This document shows, one piece after another, positions 40,924-47,472 of a DNA stretch of 47,472 nt. The notes beneath the pieces are model-generated. The model made no database searches and was not told the origin of the DNA. It saw nothing but the letters and a program-made list of their open reading frames with translations. Source of the stretch: Bradyrhizobium cenepequi. Lineage in GTDB: Bacteria; Pseudomonadota; Alphaproteobacteria; Rhizobiales; Xanthobacteraceae. Position 1 is the stretch's first letter. Every line of letters starts with the position of its first letter. The translations under genes were made by a program, and so were the position numbers. Location: NCBI RefSeq assembly GCF_020329485.1, contig NZ_JAGKJI010000052.1, forward strand, positions 1 through 47,472, in the 5' to 3' direction.

Positions 40924-41196
40924 CTATCTCCGCATCGCAAAGCCGACGACCACGCCCAGCGCAAAGGCGGAGGCGAGCGACGTAATCGGGCGTTCCGAGA
41001 TGAGCTGCCGGACCTGGCTTTCTTCGCCGCTCAGGACCTCGCTCAATTCCTCCAGCGCTTCCTTGATGCACGTCGCGAAGGCATTGGCGCTTGCACTTGC
41101 AGTCTCGCGTATGCCTTCACCTGACGTGTTGAGGAGGCGCGACACATCGATCTTCAGGGCCTGCAGCTCGTCGTTCAGATGGGTCGTGTTGAACAT
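40924..41196 (-). CDS. DUF883/YqjD-like small membrane-anchored protein
   Basis: The ATG at 41196 gives 90 residues: a long amphipathic helix (LNDELQALKIDVSRLLNTSG through IKEALEELSEVLSGEE), RPITSLASAFALGVVVGFAMRR at the C-terminus as a single membrane anchor with the GVVVGF-basic ending typical of DUF883 proteins. Known relatives bind ribosomes and tether them to the membrane in resting cells (family knowledge). A FixK box lies 55 bases upstream, so it is probably induced at low oxygen. First gene of a pair with the holin-like gene. Confidence 0.8.
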   Translation of the reverse strand: MFNTTHLNDELQALKIDVSRLLNTSGEGIRETASASANAFATCIKEALEELSEVLSGEESQVRQLISERPITSLASAFALGVVVGFAMRR

Positions 41197-41251
41197 TGCG
41201 TTCACCCTGTTGCATGATGAAGAACTGTTACCGGCCCTCGCGATGCGGTGG

Positions 41252-41265
41252 TTGATTTGCGTCAA
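41252..41265. promoter_or_regulatory. FixK/FNR-type box upstream of the DUF883-like operon
   Basis: TTGATTTGCGTCAA has both half-sites and is 55 bases from the DUF883-like ATG. The cytochrome c gene ends 24 bases beyond it on the other side, so it serves only the minus-strand operon. Confidence 0.75.
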
Positions 41266-41289
41266 CCTCGCGGGCGAGGCATCATCGCG

Positions 41290-41607
41290 CTATTCCAGCG
41301 TCTTGAGGTACGACAGCAGGTCGTGGATCTGGTCCGGGTCGAGCCGAAACTCCGGCATCGTTGGGTGTCCGGTCTGGATGCCTTCCGCGAATGCTTCAGC
41401 GAGCGTCTCGACGGGATAGCGCTTGTGCAGGGTGCGGAAGGGCGGCGCGATCTTGAGCGGACTCTTAGTGACCTTGTCGATGGAGTGACAGCGGGCGCAA
41501 TTGTTGAGCGCGAAGGTCTTGCCGCGCTGCTCGGACGGCGAGGCGGCGAGTGCCGACGTCGTCAGCATCAGCGCTATGAAAACCTGGCGTGCAGTGGATT
41601 GCAGCAT
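41290..41607 (-). CDS. Small periplasmic c-type cytochrome
   Basis: From the ATG at 41607: 105 residues with a signal peptide (MLQSTARQVFIALMLTTSALAA) and one haem motif CARCH at residues 37-41. The Met in HPTMPEFRLDPDQIHDLLSYLKTLE is the probable sixth ligand; the ending is that of class I cytochromes c. It could carry electrons to the cbb3 oxidase encoded nearby. A FixK box 76 bases upstream is shared with the divergent FNR-type gene. No other redox partner is adjacent. Confidence 0.85.
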   Translation of the reverse strand: MLQSTARQVFIALMLTTSALAASPSEQRGKTFALNNCARCHSIDKVTKSPLKIAPPFRTLHKRYPVETLAEAFAEGIQTGHPTMPEFRLDPDQIHDLLSYLKTLE

Positions 41608-41683
41608 TGCGGACCCATCTATCGAAAAGCTCCGCGATGGGCGGAGCGGCCATTTGAAAATAGCTTCGCAAGGGTCGTGGCGA

Positions 41684-41697
41684 TTGATCTGCATCAA
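41684..41697. promoter_or_regulatory. FixK/FNR-type box between the cytochrome c and FNR-type genes
   Basis: TTGATCTGCATCAA is a perfect palindromic FNR-type site. It ends 53 bases before the FNR-type ATG (41751) and 76 bases from the cytochrome ATG, so the first spacing is the more typical one; it may activate both. Confidence 0.8.
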
Positions 41698-41750
41698 CGC
41701 CCAGGCGGTGCGCACGCTAGACTGCGCTGATCCGCCGGGCGCACTCAAGG

Positions 41751-42491
41751 ATGCGCGTCGGCGGCCATTCGGAGCGGCGCGTGAAGGTTTCTCTTTTGGA
41801 AGGTTCTCGTCGGCAAACCTGTAGCGATTGCGTGGTGCGCGGCTTTGCCATCTGCGCCGCGCTCGACAAGACCGAGCTATGGGAGCTGGCGAACCTGTCG
41901 CGCCATATTCACTGCGAACCCGGCACGACGGTGTTTGCGCAGGCGACCATGGCGACATCGTTCTTCAGCGTGCTCGAAGGCGTCCTGCGTCTCTACAAGC
42001 TGTTGCCGGATGGCCGCCGGCAGATTATCGGCTTTGCGTTGCCCGGCGATTTCGTCGGCCTTGCCGGCTCGCCGCAGTATGAATTCTCCGCCGATGCGAT
42101 CGGCGCGGTAGTGCTTTGCCAGTTCTCCAGGGCCAGCTTTGCGCGATTCGCCGAAAACCGGCCGCGCTTCCTGCGCCGTATCAACGAACTCGCAGGACGA
42201 GAGTTGAGCCGGGCGCAGGAGCACATGGTGCTGCTCGGACGCCGCTCCGCCGAAGAGAAGGTCGCGAGCTTCCTGATCGGCTGGCGCGATCGGCTCGCCG
42301 AAATCGGGAGCGCCGGGGGTGTGCTGCCTTTGCCGATGGGCCGGCTCGATATCGCTGATTACCTGGGGCTCACCATCGAGACGGTAAGCCGTACCTTCAC
42401 CAAGCTCGAACGCGACGGCATCATCCGTATTCTTACGGGCGGGATCAGCCTGCTCGATGCGGCACGCGCCGAGGCACTGTCCGCGGCTTGA
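41751..42491 (+). CDS. FNR/FixK1-type regulator with Fe-S cysteines
   Basis: A 246-residue Crp/Fnr protein. Unlike FixK2 it has the N-terminal cysteines C24, C27 and C35 in CSDCVVRGFAIC plus C123 in AVVLCQF, the set that holds an oxygen-labile [4Fe-4S] cluster in FNR, FnrN, AadR and FixK1. The DNA-reading helix LPMGRLDIADYLGLTIETVSRTFTKLERDGII is FNR-type. It would read TTGAT-N4-ATCAA boxes directly in response to oxygen loss. A perfect box lies before its own gene. The start is uncertain (ATG 41751 lacks a strong ribosome site; a GTG at 41781 is possible). It may correspond to fixK1, but I do not assign the symbol. Confidence 0.85.
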   Translation: MRVGGHSERRVKVSLLEGSRRQTCSDCVVRGFAICAALDKTELWELANLSRHIHCEPGTTVFAQATMATSFFSVLEGVLRLYKLLPDGRRQIIGFALPGDFVGLAGSPQYEFSADAIGAVVLCQFSRASFARFAENRPRFLRRINELAGRELSRAQEHMVLLGRRSAEEKVASFLIGWRDRLAEIGSAGGVLPLPMGRLDIADYLGLTIETVSRTFTKLERDGIIRILTGGISLLDAARAEALSAA

Positions 42492-42530
42492 GCCTCTGCG
42501 TCACAGCCGGGCTTCCCTGCTCTCAAATTA

Positions 42531-42544
42531 TTGATCGAAGTCAA
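42531..42544. promoter_or_regulatory. FixK/FNR-type box upstream of the 46-residue protein gene
   Basis: TTGATCGAAGTCAA has both half-sites and ends 52 bases before the ATG at 42597. It follows the FNR-type gene stop by 39 bases. Confidence 0.7.
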
Positions 42545-42596
42545 AGACGGTTCTCCGGGAGCGACGATATTCGAGCGAGCTTCAATGGAGGTCGCT

Positions 42597-42737
42597 ATGC
42601 CCGTCGAATCGATCTTGGTTTCAGCAGCCGTCGTCTCGGTTTTCGTGGTTTTCGCCGCAGTGCTCGCTTGGGCGAGCGTCCAGGCGCCGGGGGCGCGGCA
42701 GCCGGTGGTGGAAGTGCGAAAGCGTCGTCCTTTCTGA
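42597..42737 (+). CDS. Small single-span membrane protein (46 residues) of the FixK group
   Basis: The ATG at 42597 is preceded by GGAGG with good spacing. The product MPVESILVSAAVVSVFVVFA continues as AVLAWASVQAPGARQPVVEV and ends RKRRPF: one membrane segment with a short N-terminus and a basic C-terminal tail, probably cytoplasmic. It has its own FixK box and lies 145 bases before fixN. A small hydrophobic protein upstream of fixN could be an assembly or stability factor of the cbb3 oxidase, comparable in size with FixQ or CcoS but not homologous by eye. Function unknown. Confidence 0.75.
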   Translation: MPVESILVSAAVVSVFVVFAAVLAWASVQAPGARQPVVEVRKRRPF

Positions 42738-42808
42738 TCAGCCAGCCGCCGCCGAAAGGTCCAATGGCTGGCGCGAGCGCGCATTAGTCAAGGGACATCT
42801 GACCGCGG

Positions 42809-42822
42809 TTGATCTCGATCAA
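42809..42822. promoter_or_regulatory. FixK/FNR-type box upstream of fixNOQP
   Basis: TTGATCTCGATCAA is a perfect palindromic site ending 59 bases before the fixN ATG. It corresponds to the known FixK2-dependent control of fixNOQP in Bradyrhizobium. Confidence 0.9.
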
Positions 42823-42881
42823 GGAAGTGCCGGCCAAAGCTGGGCTGATGGGGCGGGCGCCCCCTGTAAAGAGAATCAAAC

Positions 42882-44531
42882 ATGCAGCAAGTTCAATCCA
42901 CGAAATGGATGACCCACGGCGAAGCCGGGTTGACGCTATTCTTTACGGTGGCGGCCTTCTTCTGCGCGTTCGCGGCGGCCAAGGCGCTGGATGCGCCGTT
43001 TGCCTTCCATGCGTCGCTCGCCGCGGTGGCCAGCGCCGCCGCCGCCTTCGCCATCGTCAACCGCTATTTTGATCGCCCGGCGGCGCTGCCGCCGCAGGAG
43101 ATCAACGGCAAGCCGAACTACAATCTCGGCCCGATCAAGTTCGCCTCCTTCATGGCGATGTTCTGGGGTATCGCCGGATTTACCGTCGGAGTTCTGATCG
43201 CCAGCCAGCTCGCCTGGCCCTGGCTCAATTTCGACCTGCCCTGGACCAGCTTTGGCCGGCTCCGTCCGCTGCACACCTCGGCGGTGATTTTCGCCTTTGG
43301 CGGCAACGTGCTGATCGCGACCTCCTTCTATGTGGTGCAACGGACCTGCCGCGCGCGGCTCGCGGGCGATCTTGCGCCATGGTTCGTCGTGCTCGGCTAC
43401 AACTTCTTCATCGTGGTCGCGGGCACCGGCTATCTCTTCGGCGTGACGCAGTCCAAGGAATATGCCGAGCCGGAATGGTACTCCGACCTGTGGCTGACGA
43501 TCGTCTGGGTCGTCTATCTGCTGGTGTTCCTGGTGACGGTGATCAAGCGCAAGGAGCCGCACATCTTCGTCGCCAACTGGTTCTATCTCGCCTTCATCGT
43601 CACCATCGCTGTCCTTCACCTCGGCAACAACCCTGCGCTGCCGGTGTCGGTGTTCGGCTCGAAGTCCTACATCGCCTGGGGTGGTGTGCAGGATGCGATG
43701 TTCCAGTGGTGGTACGGGCATAACGCGGTCGGCTTCTTCCTGACCGCCGGCTTCCTCGCCATCATGTACTATTTCATCCCGAAGCGGGCCGAGCGGCCGA
43801 TCTATTCCTATCGGTTGTCGATCATCCACTTCTGGGCCTTAATCTTCCTCTATATCTGGGCCGGGCCGCACCATCTGCATTATACGGCGCTGCCGGACTG
43901 GGCGCAGACGCTCGGGATGACGTTCTCGGTCATGCTCTGGATGCCGTCCTGGGGCGGCATGATCAATGGCCTGATGACGCTGTCGGGCGCATGGGACAAG
44001 CTGCGCACCGATCCGGTGCTGCGCATGCTGGTGGTCTCGGTCGCGTTCTACGGCATGTCGACCTTCGAAGGTCCGATGATGTCGATCAAGGTGGTGAACT
44101 CGTTGAGTCACTACACCGACTGGACCATCGGCCATGTTCACTCCGGCGCGTTGGGTTGGGTCGGCTTCGTCTCCTTCGGCGCGCTGTATTGCCTGGTGCC
44201 GTGGCTGTGGGGCCGCAAGCAACTGTACAGCCTGAAGCTCGTGAACTGGCACTTCTGGATCTCGACCATCGGCATCGTGCTCTACATCTCCGCGATGTGG
44301 GTCTCGGGAATCCTGCAGGGCCTGATGTGGCGCGCCTACACCTCGCTCGGCTTCCTCGAGTATTCCTTCATCGAAACAGTGGAAGCGATGCATCCCTTCT
44401 ACATCATCCGCGCCGCCGGCGGCGCGCTGTTCCTGATCGGCTCGCTGATCATGGCCTATAACCTCTGGATGACCGTGCGGGCAGGCGAGGTGGAACTCGC
44501 CGCGCCGCTCGCGCTGCAGCCGGCGGAATAA
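42882..44531 (+). CDS. fixN: cbb3-type cytochrome c oxidase subunit I
   Basis: A 549-residue polytopic membrane protein. Haem and copper ligands typical of CcoN are visible: RPLHTSAVIFAFGGN (low-spin haem His), WWYGHNAVGFFLTAG with the copper His, GPHHLHYTALPDW with two His, and SHYTDWTIGHVHSGALGWVGF near the end with the haem ligands. It is the catalytic subunit reducing oxygen to water at nanomolar oxygen, pumping protons. It is first of fixNOQP, with an 10-base gap to fixO and a FixK box upstream. Length and order are as in Bradyrhizobium. Confidence 0.97.
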   Translation: MQQVQSTKWMTHGEAGLTLFFTVAAFFCAFAAAKALDAPFAFHASLAAVASAAAAFAIVNRYFDRPAALPPQEINGKPNYNLGPIKFASFMAMFWGIAGFTVGVLIASQLAWPWLNFDLPWTSFGRLRPLHTSAVIFAFGGNVLIATSFYVVQRTCRARLAGDLAPWFVVLGYNFFIVVAGTGYLFGVTQSKEYAEPEWYSDLWLTIVWVVYLLVFLVTVIKRKEPHIFVANWFYLAFIVTIAVLHLGNNPALPVSVFGSKSYIAWGGVQDAMFQWWYGHNAVGFFLTAGFLAIMYYFIPKRAERPIYSYRLSIIHFWALIFLYIWAGPHHLHYTALPDWAQTLGMTFSVMLWMPSWGGMINGLMTLSGAWDKLRTDPVLRMLVVSVAFYGMSTFEGPMMSIKVVNSLSHYTDWTIGHVHSGALGWVGFVSFGALYCLVPWLWGRKQLYSLKLVNWHFWISTIGIVLYISAMWVSGILQGLMWRAYTSLGFLEYSFIETVEAMHPFYIIRAAGGALFLIGSLIMAYNLWMTVRAGEVELAAPLALQPAE

Positions 44532-44541
44532 GGAGCGTCAG

Positions 44542-45276
44542 ATGTCTTTCTGGACACGCCACCAAATCTTCGAAAAGAACTCGATCATCCTGGTCGCCGG
44601 TATCCTGGTCGTGATCGCGATCGGCGGCCTCGTCGAGATCACGCCGCTGTTCTACCTCAAGAGCACGATCGAGGTGATCGACGGCGTCAGGCCGTACACG
44701 CCGCTCGAGCTCACAGGCCGCAACATCTATGTGCGCGAAGGCTGCTACCTCTGCCACTCGCAGATGATCCGGCCGCTGCGTGACGAGGTCGAGCGCTACG
44801 GCCACTTCTCACTCGCCGCCGAGAGCATGTACGACCATCCGTTCCAGTGGGGCTCGAAGCGGACCGGACCTGATCTGGCGCGCGTTGGCGCCAAGTATTC
44901 GGACGAGTGGCACGTCACCCATCTGACCAATCCGCGCGCGATCGTGCCGCAGTCGGTGATGCCGGGCTATCCGTTCCTCGCAAAGACCGAGCTCGATCCC
45001 GACGCGATCGCCGACCACCTCAAGGCCAATCGCGCAGTTGGCGTGCCCTATACCGACGAGCAGATCGCCAATGCTGCAGCCGACCTGAAGGCACAGGCCG
45101 ACCCTGACAGTGCCGGCACCGACGCGTTTGCGAAACGCTATCCGAGGGCGGTGGTCCGCAATTTCGATGGCAAGGGCGGGGCGCCGACCGAGATGGATGC
45201 GCTGGTCGCCTACCTGCAGATGCTCGGCACGCTGGTCGACTTCAAGCTCTACAACGAAAAAGCCAATCTTCGCTGA
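44542..45276 (+). CDS. fixO: cbb3-type oxidase monohaem cytochrome c subunit
   Basis: A 244-residue protein with an N-terminal membrane anchor (residues ~14-37, SIILVAGILVVIAIGGLVEI) and a periplasmic domain holding one haem c at C68-x-x-C71-H72 (EGCYLCHSQ). The axial Met is probably in VPQSVMPGYPFL. It receives electrons from FixP or other cytochromes and passes them to FixN. GGAGC precedes the ATG; fixQ starts 11 bases after its stop. Confidence 0.97.
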   Translation: MSFWTRHQIFEKNSIILVAGILVVIAIGGLVEITPLFYLKSTIEVIDGVRPYTPLELTGRNIYVREGCYLCHSQMIRPLRDEVERYGHFSLAAESMYDHPFQWGSKRTGPDLARVGAKYSDEWHVTHLTNPRAIVPQSVMPGYPFLAKTELDPDAIADHLKANRAVGVPYTDEQIANAAADLKAQADPDSAGTDAFAKRYPRAVVRNFDGKGGAPTEMDALVAYLQMLGTLVDFKLYNEKANLR

Positions 45277-45287
45277 GAGACGGGACG

Positions 45288-45452
45288 ATGAAAGCAATTC
45301 TGACGGTTCACAATCTGGCGTCGAACCTCGTGACGAGCGTGTGGACGCCGATCTTCGTCGCCCTGTTCGTCGCGATCGTGATCTACGCGCTCTGGCCCCG
45401 CAACCAGGCCGCCTTCGATGAGGCATCGCGGATCCCGTTGCGGGAGGAGTAA
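45288..45452 (+). CDS. fixQ: cbb3-type oxidase small subunit
   Basis: A 54-residue protein (MKAILTVHNLASNLVTSVWT then PIFVALFVAIVIYALWPRN and ending RIPLREE). One membrane helix followed by the WPRNQAAFDEAS sequence is the CcoQ/FixQ signature. CcoQ stabilises the interaction of CcoP with the CcoNO core. It sits between fixO (11-base gap) and fixP (six-base gap) in the operon. Confidence 0.95.
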   Translation: MKAILTVHNLASNLVTSVWTPIFVALFVAIVIYALWPRNQAAFDEASRIPLREE

Positions 45453-45458
45453 GAGACA

Positions 45459-46328
45459 ATGGCTGAAACCGAACTCGATCAAGTCTCCGGCAAGACCACG
45501 ACCGGTCACCAATGGGACGGCATCAAGGAGCTCAACACGCCGTTGCCGCGCTGGTGGGTGTTGACGTTCTACGCCACCATCATCTGGGCAATCGGCTACT
45601 GGGTCGTGTACCCGGCCTGGCCGCTGTTGTGGAGCAACACCACGGGACTGTTCAATTATTCGTCGCGGGCTGACGTCGGCGTCGAACTTGCCAATCTCGA
45701 GAAGATCCGCGGCGACAAGATGGTCGCGCTCGGCGCGGCCTCGCTTGAAGAGATCGAGAAGGATCCCGCACTGCTGGCGCTTGCGCGAGCTCGCGGTAAG
45801 GCGGCCTTCGGCGACAATTGCGCGCCGTGCCACGGCTCGGGCGGCGCGGGCGCCAAGGGCTTTCCGAACCTGAACGACGACGATTGGCTGTGGGGCGGCT
45901 CGCTCGAGCAGATCGAGCAGACCATCCAGTTCGGCGCTCGTTCGGGCAATCCCAAGGCGCATGAGGGCGCGATGCTCGCCTTTGGCAAGGATGGCATCCT
46001 GAAGAAGGACGAGATCGTCACGGTCGCCAACTATGTCCGGTCGCTCTCGGGCCTGCCGACGCGCCAGGGTTACGACGCTGCCGCAGGGGCAAAGCTGTTC
46101 GCCGACAATTGCTCGGCCTGCCATGGCGCGGACGGCAAGGGCAACCAGGAACTCGGCGCGCCCGATCTCACCGACAAGATCTGGCTCTATGGCTCGGATG
46201 AAGCGACCGTGATCGAGACCGTCACCAATGGCCGCGCCGGCGTGATGCCGACCTGGGTTGGCCGGCTCGACCCCTCCACCATCAAGGCGCTTGCAGTCTA
46301 CGTGCACACGCTGGGCGGCGGCAAATAA
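45459..46328 (+). CDS. fixP: cbb3-type oxidase dihaem cytochrome c subunit
   Basis: A 289-residue protein. The cytoplasmic N-terminus ends in WDGIKELNTPLPRWW, then a membrane anchor (residues ~33-57) leads to a periplasmic part with two haem c sites: C121-x-x-C124-H125 (CAPCH) and C218-x-x-C221-H222 (CSACH). WLWGGSLEQIEQTI and WLYGSDEATVIETV follow each haem site as expected. It accepts electrons from the bc1 complex or soluble cytochromes. Last gene of fixNOQP; GAGGAG precedes the ATG. Confidence 0.97.
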   Translation: MAETELDQVSGKTTTGHQWDGIKELNTPLPRWWVLTFYATIIWAIGYWVVYPAWPLLWSNTTGLFNYSSRADVGVELANLEKIRGDKMVALGAASLEEIEKDPALLALARARGKAAFGDNCAPCHGSGGAGAKGFPNLNDDDWLWGGSLEQIEQTIQFGARSGNPKAHEGAMLAFGKDGILKKDEIVTVANYVRSLSGLPTRQGYDAAAGAKLFADNCSACHGADGKGNQELGAPDLTDKIWLYGSDEATVIETVTNGRAGVMPTWVGRLDPSTIKALAVYVHTLGGGK

Positions 46329-46348
46329 GCGACGGATAGTCCGCCGGT

Positions 46349-46362
46349 TTGCGCTGGATCAA
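46349..46362. promoter_or_regulatory. FixK-type box upstream of fixG
   Basis: TTGCGCTGGATCAA fits the looser FixK2 consensus TTG(A/C)-N6-(T/G)CAA and ends 59 bases before the fixG ATG, the same spacing as at fixN. One half-site is imperfect. Confidence 0.6.
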
Positions 46363-46421
46363 TCAGGTCACGGGGGGAGGGGATAGCCTCTCCTCCTGCG
46401 ATGCCAGAAGAATCCCGGCCC

Positions 46422-47472
46422 ATGAACAAGATCGTCCAGATAGACCCCAATCAAGTCGAAGATGTCGGGCCGCTCTATGCGGCCCGCAAGAAGGTCTACC
46501 CGCAGAAGGTCTCCGGGACTTTCCGCCGGATCAAATGGGGCCTGATGGCGTTTTGCCTCGGCATCTATTATTTCCTGCCCTTCGTGCGCTGGAATCGCGG
46601 CCTCGGTGCGCCCGATCAGGCGGTGCTGATCGACCTGCCGAACAGCCGCTTCTATTTCTTCTTCATCGAGCTGTGGCCGCAGGAAGTCTATTATTTCACC
46701 GGCCTCCTGATCCTCGCCGCGATCACGCTGTTCCTGATGAACTCGGTCGGCGGCCGCATCTGGTGCGGCTATCTCTGTCCGCAGACGGTCTGGACCGACC
46801 TGTTCTATGCGGTCGAGCGCCTGGTCGAGGGTGACCGGCGCGAGCGGATGAAGAAGGATGCCTCCGCCCATCGCTGGACGCTGGAGCGGATTTCCGAGCT
46901 CATGCTCAAGCATTCGATCTGGCTGATGATCGCCTGGTGGACCGGCGGCGCCTGGGTGCTCTATTTCACCGACGCGCCGACGCTGGTCAAAGAGCTCGTC
47001 ACGTTCCAGGCGCCGGCGATCGCCTATATCTGGATCGCGATCCTGACCACGACGACCTATCTGCTCGCCGGCTTCATGCGCGAGCAGGTCTGCGTCTATA
47101 TGTGCCCGTGGCCGCGCATCCAGGCCGCGCTGACCGACGAATGGGCGCTCAACGTCACCTACCGCTATGACCGCGGCGAAAAGCGCATGTCGGTGAAGAA
47201 GGCGAACGAGCTGCGCGCACTCGGCCAGCACGCGGGCGACTGCGTCGATTGCTATCAATGCGTCGCGGTCTGTCCCACCGGCATCGATATCCGCAACGGG
47301 CCGCAGCTCGACTGCATCCAGTGCGGCCTGTGCATCGACGCCTGCGACAACGTGATGAAGAAGATCGGCCGTCCGACGCGGCTGATCAGCTACGACAACG
47401 ACATCAATATCCAGCGCCGGATCGAAGGCAAGCCGCCGATCTACCGCATCGTGCGGCCGCGCACCGTTATCT
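46422..47472 (+). CDS. fixG: FixG/CcoG-type cbb3 assembly protein, 3' end outside the window
   Basis: At least 350 codons from the ATG at 46422 (MNKIVQIDPNQVEDVGPLYA), open to the window end; an in-frame ATG at 46401 is less likely because no ribosome site precedes it. Membrane segments surround RIWCGYLCPQTVWTDLF; a ferredoxin-like part has C274, C277, C280 and C284 (CVDCYQCVAVC) and CIQCGLCIDAC. CcoG is a Cu(II) reductase needed for copper delivery to the cbb3 oxidase. It should be followed by fixHIS beyond the window. Confidence 0.95.
   Translation, partial: MNKIVQIDPNQVEDVGPLYAARKKVYPQKVSGTFRRIKWGLMAFCLGIYYFLPFVRWNRGLGAPDQAVLIDLPNSRFYFFFIELWPQEVYYFTGLLILAAITLFLMNSVGGRIWCGYLCPQTVWTDLFYAVERLVEGDRRERMKKDASAHRWTLERISELMLKHSIWLMIAWWTGGAWVLYFTDAPTLVKELVTFQAPAIAYIWIAILTTTTYLLAGFMREQVCVYMCPWPRIQAALTDEWALNVTYRYDRGEKRMSVKKANELRALGQHAGDCVDCYQCVAVCPTGIDIRNGPQLDCIQCGLCIDACDNVMKKIGRPTRLISYDNDINIQRRIEGKPPIYRIVRPRTVI

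Noticed and set aside
1..47472. CRISPR array, tRNA or rRNA genes, complete insertion sequence, integrase or attachment site
   Set aside because: No regularly spaced repeats, cloverleaf-like tRNA ends, rRNA segments or transposase/integrase proteins were recognised on either strand.

Overview
The window looks like a chromosomal piece of a Bradyrhizobium-type alphaproteobacterium. The base composition is GC-rich, the gene set and order fixK2 / receiver protein / fixJ / fixL / fixNOQP / fixG is that of the Bradyrhizobium microaerobic regulation locus, and the FixL haem-site residues fall at positions 200 and 220 and the phospho-accepting His at 291 when counted from the start used here. Several families of short intergenic palindromic repeats typical of this genus also occur. 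No rRNA, tRNA, CRISPR array or complete insertion sequence was seen.

Layout. (1) 1-1580 is accessory-looking: an HxlR regulator, then a scar in which a truncated VOC-like gene start is joined to a truncated PsiE-like gene. (2) 1581-15126 is an oxalate-catabolism block: two OxlT-type antiporters, a complete tripartite tricarboxylate transporter (tctCBA), an unannotated 45-residue protein, frc and oxc (formyl-CoA:oxalate CoA-transferase and oxalyl-CoA decarboxylase), a GntR/FCD regulator and a divergent NDP-forming acyl-CoA synthetase. Seven 17-base sites of the form TGGYAT-N5-ATRCCA lie in its intergenic regions and unite it as one probable regulon. (3) 15127-24458 holds an M50 site-2 protease, a ketopantoate-reductase-like protein, a NYN-LOTUS protein, an unknown protein, and a small catabolic group (split TPP decarboxylase, orphan TctC-type binding protein, LigI-like amidohydrolase, D-2-hydroxyacid dehydrogenase). 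(4) 24465-31681 holds a peptide-type ABC transporter lacking a binding protein, an acetylpolyamine-amidohydrolase-like deacetylase, a TetR regulator and a ferredoxin-P450 pair. (5) 31877-47472 is the microaerobic block: fixK2, a single receiver protein, fixJ, fixL, CBS-domain genes, an acyl-CoA synthetase fused to GNAT, small membrane proteins, a cytochrome c, an Fe-S type FNR homologue, fixNOQP and the start of fixG.

How it works together. In the last block FixL (haem oxygen sensor) phosphorylates FixJ, which drives fixK2; FixK2 and/or the FNR homologue would then act at TTGA-N6-TCAA boxes. I found eight such boxes; most end 51-59 bases before a start codon. They serve the cbb3 oxidase, fixG, the FNR homologue/cytochrome c pair, two CBS genes, a DUF883/holin-like pair, a 46-residue membrane protein and the receiver gene that precedes fixK2. 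In the oxalate block the transporters would import oxalate, Frc and Oxc would convert it through oxalyl-CoA to formyl-CoA and CO2, and the GntR protein would sense a pathway metabolite. One CBS-BON gene of the FixK group carries a one-base deletion. All functional statements come from reading the sequence and family knowledge; nothing was searched or measured.
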